Assembly: GCA_030694465.1 (NCBI GenBank)
Contig: JAUXYJ010000083.1
Coordinates: 1-64,000, forward strand
DNA: 64,000 nucleotides
Direction of reading: 5' to 3'
Origin: Deltaproteobacteria bacterium
GTDB taxonomy: Bacteria > Myxococcota_A > Polyangia > Polyangiales > Ga0077539
Part shown: piece by piece, positions 1 to 9,500 of the stretch
Layout: every line of letters begins with the position of its first letter
How positions within the stretch are numbered: the stretch's first letter is position 1
Notes under the pieces: generated by a model
Database searches by the model: none
What the model was told of the DNA's origin: nothing
Seen by the model: the letters and a program-made list of their open reading frames with translations, nothing else
Translations under genes and position numbers: made by a program

Positions 1-2
1 TG

Positions 3-2069
3 CTCCACAAGTCGTATGCGCCGATGAGCGCTGCGGCTCGAGCGGTGTTCGGTCGCGCGCCGACCGAGCGGCAGATCAAGGCGGTGGCCGTGGCCATCAA
101 CGCCCCGGACATCGCGATGATCCAGGGACCGCCCGGCACAGGAAAGACCTCTGTCATCGCCGCGATTCAGCACCGGCTCGCGGAGCTGGACGGCGCCACC
201 GAGGGGCTGCGACACCGCGTGCTCGTGACCAGCGCGCAGCACGACGCGGTCGAGAACGTCGCGGTCCGGACACAGGTGGTTGGCCTCCCTGCGATGAAGA
301 TCGGTCGACGCAGGCGAGGGGACAGCGAAGGGATCGACAGCGTCGACGTGTATCGAGAGGAGCAGGCAGGAAAACTTCGCGCCGTGCTCGAGTCCAATGG
401 CGAGTATGTGCGCCTTCGCGAAGCACGGGCGCACATCGCTGCCGCGCTCGCGCACCCGGGAACTCCGCTCGAAAACGCTGCGCGGCTCGAGCATCTCTCG
501 AAGATCGCAGGGGACTTGATCCCGCCATCGCTCAGCGACAGGCTGCTCGATCGAGTGCGGGAGTTACGACGCACGGTTCCGGTCGAGGAGGAGCCGCGCG
601 CCGTCGCGAGGGCTGCCGTCGAGGCGCTTCGCTGCACTCGAGCCGCGTTCGAAGACGACGGTCCCAAGCAGGCCGCGAAGGTGCTCCATCGCTGCGGTCC
701 GTGGCTCAAGGCTCACGAGCGAGCGTTGCTCGAGCGTTGTCGAGATTGGGTCGAGCTCGAGGCGCCGCAGTGGATCTCCGACGTGAGCGAGGTTCGAGAT
801 GCGCTGCTCGATCGCCTCACGCCGCCAGTCGAGACCCCGTCACGAGCATTGGACGCAGCGACCAACGCGCTGTTGCATGCCGTCGTCGACGCGGTGCGGG
901 ACGGGCTTGTCCAGCGACGGACGAGTGAAGAGGCAGTGCTCGAAGACCTGCTGTACGACATCGAGCACGCTCCGGGGGCCGTGCGCGACGTGCTCGAAGA
1001 GTACACCGCCGTACTCGCGGCGACGCTGCAGCAGTCTGCTGCCAAGCCGATGCGCGCGGTGCTGCAGACGGCGGACGGCTCCGGCGTGCAGTTCGATACG
1101 GTGATCGTGGACGAGGCTGCCCGGGCGCATCCCTTGGACTTGTTCATCCCGATGGGGATGGCTCGCCGCAGGATTGTGTTGGTAGGCGATCATCGGCAAT
1201 TGCCGCACATGCTCGAGCCCGAGGTCGAGCGCGCGCTGCGCGACGGGGATCTCCCAGCCGAGACCGAGCGCGCGTTGCGGGACAGCTTGTTTCAACGGCT
1301 GTGGGATCTGATGAAGGCACGCGAAGCGCTCGACGGGATTGCGCGCACGGTGATGCTGGACGAGCAGTTTCGAATGCATCCCGCGCTCGGAGACTTCGTG
1401 AGCGCGCAGTTCTACGAGCGCAAGGGCGACCAGGCGCTGCGCTCGCCCCGGGGCGCGGCGGAGTTCGCGCATGGGCTGGCGCAGTTTCGATCCCGCCACG
1501 GCGACGCCGCCGCTGCTTGGGTGGATGTTGCTGCCCGCGAGGGGCAGGAGCGCAGAGGAGAGAGCAAGTCCCGTCCGGCCGAGGCTCGGCGGGTCGCAGA
1601 ACTCGCGAAGCGAATCCTCGAGGCGGATTCGTCGCTCAGCGTGGGCGTGATCTCTTTCTATCGGGCGCAAGTCAACGCGATCGCCGATGAGTTGAGCCGC
1701 TTCGGCGTCGTCGAGCGCGACGACAAAGGGTGGTCGATCGCCGAGTCGTACCGCCTCGGTCGCGATCGCTTCGACCGTCCGATGGAGCGCTTGCGCGTCG
1801 GCACGGTGGATGCGTTTCAGGGCAAGGAGTTCGACGTGGTGCTCCTCTCCGTCACTCGCAGCAACATGCTGCCGCAGCGGTCCGACGCAGAGGTCCGCCG
1901 CAAGTATGGGCACCTGCTGCTCGACAATCGATTGTGCGTGGCCATGAGCCGACAGCGACGCCTGCTGGTCGCCGTGGGTGATCTGGACTTCGTGCGCAAT
2001 GCAGAGCGCCTGTCGGCGCTGCGCGCGTTCGTTGAACTCTGTGAGGGTGAGCATGGCGTCATCCGCTGA
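3..2069 (+). CDS. UPF1/DNA2-like superfamily I helicase (5'-truncated by window edge)
   Basis: Superfamily I helicase of the UPF1/DNA2-NAM7 type. Counting from the ATG at 24: Walker A GPPGTGKT at about residues 36-43, motif II IVDEAARAHP near 360, motif III VGDHRQLPHM near 390, motif IV-like DEQFRMHP near 450, and C-terminal motifs TVDAFQGKEFDVV and VAMSRQRR. A helical insertion of roughly 230 residues separates motif I from motif II. The frame stays open to base 3 with no Shine-Dalgarno at 24, and Walker A lies unusually close to that ATG, so the gene very probably starts upstream of the window. It overlaps the next gene by 17 bases, followed by a McrB-like GTPase and a DUF2357 protein. A UPF1-type helicase with coiled-coil McrB and McrC relatives matches the CoCoNuT type IV restriction architecture (helicase called CnuH there); that assignment is inference. 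Confidence 0.85.
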   Translation, partial: LHKSYAPMSAAARAVFGRAPTERQIKAVAVAINAPDIAMIQGPPGTGKTSVIAAIQHRLAELDGATEGLRHRVLVTSAQHDAVENVAVRTQVVGLPAMKIGRRRRGDSEGIDSVDVYREEQAGKLRAVLESNGEYVRLREARAHIAAALAHPGTPLENAARLEHLSKIAGDLIPPSLSDRLLDRVRELRRTVPVEEEPRAVARAAVEALRCTRAAFEDDGPKQAAKVLHRCGPWLKAHERALLERCRDWVELEAPQWISDVSEVRDALLDRLTPPVETPSRALDAATNALLHAVVDAVRDGLVQRRTSEEAVLEDLLYDIEHAPGAVRDVLEEYTAVLAATLQQSAAKPMRAVLQTADGSGVQFDTVIVDEAARAHPLDLFIPMGMARRRIVLVGDHRQLPHMLEPEVERALRDGDLPAETERALRDSLFQRLWDLMKAREALDGIARTVMLDEQFRMHPALGDFVSAQFYERKGDQALRSPRGAAEFAHGLAQFRSRHGDAAAAWVDVAAREGQERRGESKSRPAEARRVAELAKRILEADSSLSVGVISFYRAQVNAIADELSRFGVVERDDKGWSIAESYRLGRDRFDRPMERLRVGTVDAFQGKEFDVVLLSVTRSNMLPQRSDAEVRRKYGHLLLDNRLCVAMSRQRRLLVAVGDLDFVRNAERLSALRAFVELCEGEHGVIR

Positions 2070-3525
2070 GTGGCGGCGGTATCCGATCTACCGGGCAAGC
2101 CCCCGCGCCGCGGGCCGCAGGCCCGGCGAGAGAGTGCGTCTGCTCGCGTGGCCTGCGCTGTTGTGGCGCGCGCTCGGACCAGAGTATCGCCAAAGGCGAC
2201 TGAACTTGTTTCAGCGCGCGGTGCTCGGGCTGTTGTTGGCTGGGCGTCGCACCGCCGTCGAAATCTCGGAGCGGCTCGTGCTGCACCGCGACTTCGTGGC
2301 GTTGATCCTCGTTCAACTCGCGTCGCTCGGGCTGTTGGATGCGTCGCACCGACCGATCTCCGATCGCAGCGCCAAGGCCCTCGCGGACGACGACGACTTC
2401 GACGCTGATCTCGTCGTCGGGCGCGTGGTGAGCGACCCGTTCTCGGGCCAGCTGTGGCCGCGCTTCATCGAGCGAGAGTTCTCGGTGGCCGAGGTCGAGG
2501 TCAATCCACGGGGCTGGCCGGAGGTGGTGTCGGGCTCGGCGGGAGCGCCGCGAAGGGAGTCGGCGTTCGTCGTTTCGATGCCGGATCCTCCGCGCGTCGA
2601 GCCCCCGAGCCCCGACGCCATCCTGTGGGCGACGCGGCAACACCGCCGTGGCTACGACGAGCAGGAGCGAGACGAACTCCCGCCTGCGAGGCTCGCTGGG
2701 GCACAGTGTCTCGACGCGGAGCCCGAGCGAGCGTTGGTGCTGCTTCGGGTGCGCGTTCTGTCCGGCGAATGGACGGTGGATGATCCAGTGGATGTTGGGG
2801 ATCACCCGTTTTTTCAACGGATGATCGAGCAGCGCATCGACGATGAGCGAAAGAGAGGGAAATCGAGCGCTCTCTCCGACTGGCTCGTGCCCCCATTGGA
2901 AGACGCGGATCCGACCTTGGGGGCGCTGCAGGCGAGCGCTCGCCACGCAGCGGAGAATCGGCTACCCCGCCCGGCGATCTGTGGCGATCAGGGCCTGTGG
3001 GAGCGGATCGTCGCGATGCAGCGGGCTCGGCTCGAGGCGGACCTGGTGGGCAGTCCCGCGGACAAGCACGACGACGTGGCGGTGAAGGCACAACAGGCGC
3101 TCGAGCACGTGGTCGCGGGAATCCTCCGCGAGGATCGTCATCGAGACGACCTGACGCGCCTGCACAAAACGGACGAGGCGCTCAACAAGCAGTTGTACGA
3201 GGCCTGCGCGAAGGAGTGCGGGTTCGAGACGCCGCTTCCGAAGACGCTCGTCGGCGCCCGGGCGGGAAAGGTTCGCCAGGCGTTCGAGTCGCGCCAGGGC
3301 TCGCTGCGGCCTCTCGTGCTCGCCGCGTTGCTGGGGGCGAGCGCGCGCGAGACGCACCCGTTTCGCCTCGCGTCGGGTCGCTGTCCGACGCTGCTTCGGG
3401 TATTGAACTCCGTTGCGAGCACGCGTGACCCCGCTGCGCATGGTGGGCAGAGTCCGCGTCAGCAAGAGACCATCGACGTCGTCGAGCATGCGTATCAGGC
3501 TCTCGAGGCGCTGCTGCCCGAGTAG
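2053..3525 (+). CDS. Unknown protein with wHTH-like N-terminus and HEPN-like C-terminus
   Basis: 490 aa, not recognised as a named family. I chose the ATG at 2053 (17-base overlap with the helicase stop), not the longer frame from 1978, because 2053 follows GAGGGTGAGC and gives a compact overlap. Residues ~50-95 look like a winged helix (repeated helices ending LVQLASLGLLD). The C-terminal ~60 residues carry RDPAAH (R458 to H463), the Rx4H pattern of HEPN ribonuclease domains, followed by a long helix. It sits between a UPF1-like helicase and a McrB-like GTPase and is probably part of the same complex. HEPN domains are reported in some McrBC-derived RNA-targeting systems; here the HEPN call rests on one short motif. 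Confidence 0.7.
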   Translation: MASSAEWRRYPIYRASPRAAGRRPGERVRLLAWPALLWRALGPEYRQRRLNLFQRAVLGLLLAGRRTAVEISERLVLHRDFVALILVQLASLGLLDASHRPISDRSAKALADDDDFDADLVVGRVVSDPFSGQLWPRFIEREFSVAEVEVNPRGWPEVVSGSAGAPRRESAFVVSMPDPPRVEPPSPDAILWATRQHRRGYDEQERDELPPARLAGAQCLDAEPERALVLLRVRVLSGEWTVDDPVDVGDHPFFQRMIEQRIDDERKRGKSSALSDWLVPPLEDADPTLGALQASARHAAENRLPRPAICGDQGLWERIVAMQRARLEADLVGSPADKHDDVAVKAQQALEHVVAGILREDRHRDDLTRLHKTDEALNKQLYEACAKECGFETPLPKTLVGARAGKVRQAFESRQGSLRPLVLAALLGASARETHPFRLASGRCPTLLRVLNSVASTRDPAAHGGQSPRQQETIDVVEHAYQALEALLPE

Positions 3526-3552
3526 CCCACAGCTCTTTCCGAGGTGGCGATC

Positions 3553-6051
3553 ATGGGCAAGAAGAACAAAAACCGGGGGGCTTCGAACGGCGGTGGTCCT
3601 TCGCTCGTCACCGCGGCCCCGGCTCAGAGCCCGCCTACTCCCAGTCCTCCCTCGGAGGCAGAGGTCGGGCAGGTGGAGATGGTGAGCTCGCTGTCGCAGA
3701 GCGCCTTGGATGAACTTGCGCTCGAGCCCGTACCGCTGCCCGACGTCGCGCCGGTGGGACGCTCTCTGGTCGAGTTGCTCCGCGACACTGAAGCCGCTCG
3801 ACAGCGATTCGAGGCCGCTCGCAAGCAGCTCGAGACGCTTCAGGCAAAGGCGCAGGATGCGCAGCGCGGGGCAGACAACGCGCGACGAAAGTGCGAGGAC
3901 ATCGAGAGACGACTCGATGCTCGTGAGGATGAGTTGGTGCAGCGCAACGACCGACTCGAGGCGAGGGAGCGCGACGCTGACCACGGATTTCTCGCGCGCA
4001 GGCGAGAGATCTTGCAGCCGATCGAATCCGAGCGAGCGAAGCTGCAACAGGAGCTGGCGGACCTTCTCCGCGAGGCCAACGAGCGGCGCAGCGCGTTGGA
4101 CCAGGACTTCGCGCGCCAGCTCGACGCGCAGCGGCAGCAGTGGGCGAAGCTCGCCGACGAGCGGCGGGCCACTGCCGAGGCCGAGCAGCAGCGAGCCGAG
4201 AGGGAGTGCACCGAGCGGTGCGACGCGCTTCGGAGGCAGACGCAGGACAAGATCGCGCGCGATCGCCAGGAGGCCGATCGCGCGCTCGGGGTCGCACAGG
4301 AGCAGTGGCGCAAGGACGAACTCGCGCTTCGAGACCGCGAGCGCGATCTTCGGATCGAGCGAACTAGCTTGGAGGCCGATCGCGACTTGCTCGAGGAGGA
4401 CCTCGCTGGGTTCGACAGGCGTTGCGAGCTCAGAGCGGGCGTTCTGCTTCGTGATGCGCGAGACACCATCGAGATGTTGCGCGCGGACCTGGATCGCGCG
4501 CGATCCGAACGCGAGCGACTGCAGGGGGCGCTGAACGAGTTTGGCGAGCTCCGGTTGCGCCTTGGCGGACGAGAGCCGCAGCTCATCCTGCAGCAACTCG
4601 ACGACCTCGAAGCGCAGCTTCGGACACTTCGAGACACACACGCGAACTGCCCTCCGCCGGACTGGCGTTCACGGCTTCGCGAGCTCGAGCAGGCGGTGAT
4701 CAGCCACGAGGATCGTGAGCGAGCGCTGCGAGATGAGTGCGGGCAGCTGCGGTCGAAGCTGACGGCGCGCGAGATCGCTGCGGTCGAACTCGAGACGCTG
4801 CGGGCACAGAAGGAGACGCTCGAGACGAGTCGTCAGCTCCTTCGCGCAGAGCACGACAATCTCCTGGCGGAGGTCAAGTCGCTCACGCAGCAAGACCATC
4901 AGCGCAACCCGCTGAGCGCGCTGATCGAGATCGATGCCGAGAGCGATGCCGAGAGCGATCGCCGGGCTGCGCCACAGCCGACGCCCGCCCCTGCTTCGCT
5001 TCGTGAGTTCGCGGCGGCGCTCCGGCAGCGGATCTCGACCGCCATCGAGGGACGGCCGCTGTACTACAGCGAGCGCGACGTGCGGTCACTGTTGGGCGGG
5101 ATGGCGATGAGCCCACTGCTGCTGCTGCAGGGCATCAGCGGGACGGGGAAGACGAGCCTTCCTGTGGCCGCCGCGGTCGCGATGGGCGGGGACTACGACG
5201 TCATCGAGGTGCAGGCGGGGTGGAGGGATCGCCAGGACCTGCTCGGCTACTACAATGCGTTTCACAAGCACTACTACGCGAGCAACTTCCTGCGCGCGTT
5301 GTATCGCGCGGGGACCGAGGCGCATCGCGAGCGGGTCACGCTCATCGTGCTCGATGAGATCAACCTCTCGCGTGTGGAGCAGTTCTTCGCGGATTTCTTG
5401 TCAGTGATGGAGAAGCCCCCGCGGGATCGGCTCATCACGTTGATGTCCGACGCGGTGCCACTGCCTCCGAGACTGCTCTTGGACGGAAGGAGCCTCGCGC
5501 TGCCGACCAACGTGTGGTTCGTCGGGACGGCGAACCACGACGAGACGACGACGGCCTTCGCGGACAAGACCTACGACCGCGCACATGTGATGGAGCTCCC
5601 GCGGCATCCCGCGATTGCTCCCGCAGAAGCGTCGACGCCGAAGAGGGCAGAGGTCTCGAACACGGTGTTGCGGGGCCTCTTCAGCGACGCCATTCGAAGC
5701 GGCAGCAAGGAGAAGAACGAGGCGCGCAAGTGGTTCTCTCGCTCCGACGGACTGGCGGGGATTCTCGAGCGAGAGTGTCAGATTACCTGGGGAAACCGGC
5801 TCGAGCGCGACATCGACCAGTACGTCCCGGTGGTGTGCGCGTGTGGCGGCACAATCGGCGAGGCCGTGGATCACCTGCTGCAAACGAAGGTGCTTCGACG
5901 GCTCCGCGATCGTCACGACGTGCGGGCGAAGAGCCTCGCTGCGGTCTCGAAGTTTCTCGAGAGAGAGTGGCTCGATTCGACGAGCCTCCCCGAGCGATCG
6001 CTCCAGTTGCTCGAGCGCGAGCTGCGCGCTCGTGGCGCGGAGGCTGACTGA
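3553..6051 (+). CDS. Coiled-coil McrB-type AAA+ GTPase
   Basis: 832 aa from the ATG at 3553, preceded by GAGG; a GTG nine bases earlier is an alternative. Residues 1-70 are low complexity. About 80-450 is a long heptad-rich coiled coil dominated by Arg, Glu, Ala and Leu. The C-terminal half is an McrB-like AAA+ module: Walker A GISGTGKT (~526), sensor region DRQDLLGYYNAF (~560), Walker B LDEINLSRVEQFF (~599), and GTANHDE (~657), corresponding to the McrB NxxD GTP-recognition signature, then KTYDRA. Family knowledge: McrB rings hydrolyse GTP to drive a McrC nuclease partner. The next gene, overlapping by one base, encodes a DUF2357/McrC-like protein. A coiled coil fused N-terminal to McrB is the defining feature of CoCoNuT systems. 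The modified DNA or RNA it would sense cannot be read from the sequence. Confidence 0.88.
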   Translation: MGKKNKNRGASNGGGPSLVTAAPAQSPPTPSPPSEAEVGQVEMVSSLSQSALDELALEPVPLPDVAPVGRSLVELLRDTEAARQRFEAARKQLETLQAKAQDAQRGADNARRKCEDIERRLDAREDELVQRNDRLEARERDADHGFLARRREILQPIESERAKLQQELADLLREANERRSALDQDFARQLDAQRQQWAKLADERRATAEAEQQRAERECTERCDALRRQTQDKIARDRQEADRALGVAQEQWRKDELALRDRERDLRIERTSLEADRDLLEEDLAGFDRRCELRAGVLLRDARDTIEMLRADLDRARSERERLQGALNEFGELRLRLGGREPQLILQQLDDLEAQLRTLRDTHANCPPPDWRSRLRELEQAVISHEDRERALRDECGQLRSKLTAREIAAVELETLRAQKETLETSRQLLRAEHDNLLAEVKSLTQQDHQRNPLSALIEIDAESDAESDRRAAPQPTPAPASLREFAAALRQRISTAIEGRPLYYSERDVRSLLGGMAMSPLLLLQGISGTGKTSLPVAAAVAMGGDYDVIEVQAGWRDRQDLLGYYNAFHKHYYASNFLRALYRAGTEAHRERVTLIVLDEINLSRVEQFFADFLSVMEKPPRDRLITLMSDAVPLPPRLLLDGRSLALPTNVWFVGTANHDETTTAFADKTYDRAHVMELPRHPAIAPAEASTPKRAEVSNTVLRGLFSDAIRSGSKEKNEARKWFSRSDGLAGILERECQITWGNRLERDIDQYVPVVCACGGTIGEAVDHLLQTKVLRRLRDRHDVRAKSLAAVSKFLEREWLDSTSLPERSLQLLERELRARGAEAD

Positions 6052-8024
6052 TGGAGTACGTGCGCCGCGGCTCGACTGTTGGCTCGACGTTGCCGGACCG
6101 CGAAGTCGTCGCCGGGATGTTCGCGTGTCGATCTGGCTCGAACGGTTTCTTGCAGACGGTGCTTCGAGGTGTCGACGGCGTCGACGAGGAGGACTTCGTC
6201 GGCGCCGCGCTCTCGGCCACGGACGCGAAGGCTCTCGATGACGTGACCAGTGGGCTCTCGGCCGGTGCGCCATGGGAGCGATGGTGCGAAGCAAGTCCCG
6301 TGGTGGTGTCCTTCGAGGGGTGTGCGGCGTCGACTCCGCTCGAGAAGGCGCTCGAGGCAGAGCTCGGTGTGCTCGAAGCCGTGTGTCACGCGCCGAGGAT
6401 GCTGCTCCGCTACGACGAGGAGCGCGTGGCGGTGTCGCGCGCGCGCCGGGTCTCGCCTCGGGCGGTGTCGGACTTGGTCTCGCGGCCTGCTGACTGGGAG
6501 CACCGGACGCTGCGCGGCATCCGTCCGGCGCGCGTGTTGGCAGTGACGACGGAGGACGAGGTCGACCTGTACGAGAATCGCATGGTGGCGCGGTTGATCG
6601 ATCGACTGATCTCGGCCTTGACGCTGCGTCTCGACGAGCTGCGAGAGATCCTCGCGCTGCTCGCAGAGGGCCATGACTTTACACACGAGACGTGTGGTTC
6701 GCACTGGAGGGCGCGTCGGATGTCGATCGCGTGGGCGCGAGTCCAGCGGAGTGACGAGCTGCTCGCGGCGATCAAGTCGACCCATCTGCGTGTCTACGGG
6801 CTGATCCGCGCGGTGCGGATGCTCACGTCGTCACCGCTCTATCAGAGCGTGCCGCGCTCGGCGGGCGTCGAGGACTCACTGCGGGTCACGAACGTCCTCG
6901 CGAACGACGCTCGCTATCGTCGCCTGGCCGCGCTCTGGCGGCGGTTGGTCGATGCGCGCCGTGAGTCCGCTGGGGCGCGCGCGGACCAGGTCGCCCGAAG
7001 GGTGGCGTCGGCGGAGCGATTCGACTGCTTCGCGTTCATGCTCGTGGCGCAGGCGCTGTCCAATCTGGGCTACTCCCTCGTGTCCGAGGATGGGCGCTCG
7101 ACGCGCGTGCGGTCTGTGCGGGGGGAGCTGCGAGTGTCGAGGGAGTCCGATGGAAGCGTGATTCTCGAGGGCGGAGCGCAGCCGCTTGCGGTGGTTGCGC
7201 TACCGGTCGCGGCGTCGGTCGAGGATCTTTCTCCGTTGTGGACGGCGCTTCGCACTTCGGGCCATCGCGATGCGCTCTATCTTCTCTATGGGCGACCTGG
7301 CGTGCTGCGCGTGGCAGACGAGTGCGGGGCCGACACGCGTCTGGGCCTGTCGGGCTGGGACGCTCCCAGGGCTCTGCTCGTGTCGCCGTGGGCGCTGGAT
7401 TCGGTCGAACGCGTGGCGAGGGTCGTCGGTGCGTGGGATGCCGGCGGGAGACTCGAGAGCTTTCCGCCTTCGGTGTCGACGAGAGCGGCGCTCGCGGGAG
7501 AGTGGACGTACCGCCCGGCGTGGCTGGACGCGAGGGCTTCGGGACTGAGCGTCACGCGCCCGATCACGCAGGCCGAGCGGTCTGCGGCGATCGAGGCGTT
7601 GGACCGGGCGACGCCCCCGAGAGAACAAGCACGCGCGTCGCCCGAGCGCGAGCGAGATCAGGCGCTTCGCCAGTTGCTCGAAAAGTCCGCCGAGCTGAAT
7701 TGGCTCACGCGTTGCCCCGTGTGCGAGCGTGAACGGGTATCGATCGAGGGCCGCGGCACGGAGTTAGAGCGGCTCGCGGATCGGACCTTCTGGTGCAAGT
7801 GCCTCGAGTGCAGCGCCGCGTGGGGGCTGCGGCGTTGTGGCCTCTGTCGCGCGCGCTTCGCGGTGTTGGACGATGGCGTTTCGGTCCGTTGCCCCGATGA
7901 TGTCGTGGACCTCGATCGTGTGCATGGCCGAGACCAGTGGCATCCGGCGCGATCGGATGCAGGAAAGCGGGACTATCGCTGCACGAAGTGCGAGCCGCTG
8001 AGAGAGCCCCGAGGGATCCATTGA
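6051..8024 (+). CDS. McrC-like DUF2357 protein with C-terminal zinc ribbons
   Basis: 657 aa; ATG overlaps the preceding stop (TGATG), so it is translationally coupled to the McrB-like gene. The central EDEVDLYENRMV stretch (~167-178) is the DUF2357 hallmark of McrC relatives. The last ~100 residues contain several Cys pairs (CPVC, CKCLEC, CGLC, CTKC), suggesting two or three zinc ribbons. McrC proteins normally end in a PD-(D/E)XK nuclease. Here the corresponding stretch (about 330-420) contains LEGGAQPLAVVALP and no clean D...(D/E)xK, so the nuclease may be divergent or inactive. It is the last gene of the module and converges with the CARF-deaminase gene 25 bases downstream. Confidence 0.8.
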   Translation: MEYVRRGSTVGSTLPDREVVAGMFACRSGSNGFLQTVLRGVDGVDEEDFVGAALSATDAKALDDVTSGLSAGAPWERWCEASPVVVSFEGCAASTPLEKALEAELGVLEAVCHAPRMLLRYDEERVAVSRARRVSPRAVSDLVSRPADWEHRTLRGIRPARVLAVTTEDEVDLYENRMVARLIDRLISALTLRLDELREILALLAEGHDFTHETCGSHWRARRMSIAWARVQRSDELLAAIKSTHLRVYGLIRAVRMLTSSPLYQSVPRSAGVEDSLRVTNVLANDARYRRLAALWRRLVDARRESAGARADQVARRVASAERFDCFAFMLVAQALSNLGYSLVSEDGRSTRVRSVRGELRVSRESDGSVILEGGAQPLAVVALPVAASVEDLSPLWTALRTSGHRDALYLLYGRPGVLRVADECGADTRLGLSGWDAPRALLVSPWALDSVERVARVVGAWDAGGRLESFPPSVSTRAALAGEWTYRPAWLDARASGLSVTRPITQAERSAAIEALDRATPPREQARASPERERDQALRQLLEKSAELNWLTRCPVCERERVSIEGRGTELERLADRTFWCKCLECSAAWGLRRCGLCRARFAVLDDGVSVRCPDDVVDLDRVHGRDQWHPARSDAGKRDYRCTKCEPLREPRGIH

Positions 8025-8049
8025 ACGCCGCTCCCGAGGCTCGATCGGG

Positions 8050-9366
8050 TCACTGCACGGGATCGACGAAGATGCGCTCGCACGACGGGTCTGCGAAGGT
8101 GATCACGCGCAGATCGGGGTTCGCCTCGGCCATCTTGCGGAGCCACTCGGCGCACGCTCCGCAGGGGCCGAGGCGCGGCGACTTGCTCAGGCTCAACACG
8201 GCGACCGCGGCGATGTGACGACGCTCGAGCGTCGGAAATGCGGCGAACGCGCTGCCGATCGCGTTGCGCTCGGCGCAGAGGGATCCCGTTGGCAGAGAGA
8301 CCTCAAGGTTGACCCCGCGAAACGTGCGGAGTTTTCCGGGCGATGCGGGATCGTGCACGACGAGCACCGCGAGCACCTCTTGGGCGCCCTTGCGAAACCA
8401 GAAGTACGGCTCGGCGTCGTCGTCGGACTCGAGCGCCTCCGCGGGACGCGTCGGACGCGCGGCGACGAACTCGCGCTGCCAGCAGAGCATCTCTTCACAC
8501 GCGAGGGACACCGCAGGATTCGCGGCGAACGTGGCGCGATCGCTCGGCGGATGCTGGCGCACGACGTCCGAGTCCAGCCTGACGGCTTCGAACGCGAGCG
8601 GGGTCGCCTCGGGGCCCTCGGGCCAGCGTCGGGCGTCGGCGACGTGAATGAGCTGCGGCTGAAACTCCCCGGTCCCCTGCGCGAGCGCCGCGATGACCGC
8701 CGTCGGACCGGTGCTGAGCGAAAGCGCTACGTTCCAGTGGCGTTTCCACTGGTGGGGGTGCGATTCGACGACCCTGCGTCGCAGCGAAGCGAGGACGGTG
8801 TTTACGTTGCGGACGAGGACAGGGAGGTCCTCGTAGTGATGCGGCGAGTTCGTCTCGTGGTGTATGTGCTGCACCTCGAGTCCCTCTCCGAGCGAAGACC
8901 GTCGCAGCAACTCGACGATCGCTGCGGCCACGGTCCGCGTGGTCGAACCGCGATCGGGAACGTCCCTGGTGGGGCCGGTCGAGACCAGCACGAGCGAGCG
9001 CTGCGCGCGGTCGGCGTGCGAGCGCTGCGCAGCGAGCACAGGGGCGAGGATCGGCAGCCGAACGCCACGCAGAGTGAACCCGCGCGCGGACTCGAGCGCG
9101 CTCGTCTGCCCCTTGCGGTGCAGTCGCGCGAGGACCTTCGTCGTCGTCCAGTCGAGCGCGGGCTCGGGTTGCAGGCGAATCGCGTCGCCAACGACCGAGA
9201 GCGTCTGTGTCTTCGCGAGTGCTCTGCTGATCGCCTCGCCGACGGACCAAGCGGCGTGGCCGTTGTGCGCGACGAGCACGGGCGAGGGCGCCCCTGTGGC
9301 CAGCTCGAGGTACAGCTCGTGGTGGCCTATGAGGTGAACCAACACCGATTGATCGCCGTTTTCCAT
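8050..9366 (-). CDS. CARF domain fused to cytidine-deaminase-type domain
   Basis: 438 aa. The start is the ATG at 9366, preceded by GGAGGATAGA, a near-ideal Shine-Dalgarno; the longer frame to 9504 has low-complexity N-terminal residues. Residues ~120-260 resemble a CARF domain: LVLVSTGPTRD (~125-135) and NVALSLSTGPT (~212-222), the latter like the conserved TGGTK-type loop. The C-terminal domain (~320-438) has the zinc-deaminase signature: LCAERNAI (C364-A-E366) and GPCGAC (P401, C402, C405), the classical cytidine deaminase layout. The known type III effector Cad1 couples CARF to an adenosine-deaminase (metallohydrolase) fold, which is a different enzyme family. It neighbours a Cas10 with intact GGDD, so activation by cyclic oligoadenylate is a reasonable inference. 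Substrate (free cytidine/dCTP or RNA/DNA bases) is unknown. Confidence 0.75.
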   Translation of the reverse strand: MENGDQSVLVHLIGHHELYLELATGAPSPVLVAHNGHAAWSVGEAISRALAKTQTLSVVGDAIRLQPEPALDWTTTKVLARLHRKGQTSALESARGFTLRGVRLPILAPVLAAQRSHADRAQRSLVLVSTGPTRDVPDRGSTTRTVAAAIVELLRRSSLGEGLEVQHIHHETNSPHHYEDLPVLVRNVNTVLASLRRRVVESHPHQWKRHWNVALSLSTGPTAVIAALAQGTGEFQPQLIHVADARRWPEGPEATPLAFEAVRLDSDVVRQHPPSDRATFAANPAVSLACEEMLCWQREFVAARPTRPAEALESDDDAEPYFWFRKGAQEVLAVLVVHDPASPGKLRTFRGVNLEVSLPTGSLCAERNAIGSAFAAFPTLERRHIAAVAVLSLSKSPRLGPCGACAEWLRKMAEANPDLRVITFADPSCERIFVDPVQ

Positions 9367-9500
9367 TCTATCCTCCGCGATACACCGACGCGCGCCGCGG
9401 TGTGACGAGGCTCGGCCGGCGGTGACTTCCGTCCGCGCCCACCGGTTGTACCACTGCGAGGATGCGGCGATCTGCGGTATTCCGGGCGGGCCACGGTCCC

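Noticed and set aside
840..2054. Minus-strand 404-codon open frame opposite the helicase
   Set aside because: Shadow of a clear helicase gene; product lacks motifs and is His/Arg-rich.
8215..9405. Plus-strand 396-codon frame over the CARF-deaminase gene
   Set aside because: Arg/Glu-rich shadow; the minus strand has CARF and deaminase motifs and a strong ribosome site.
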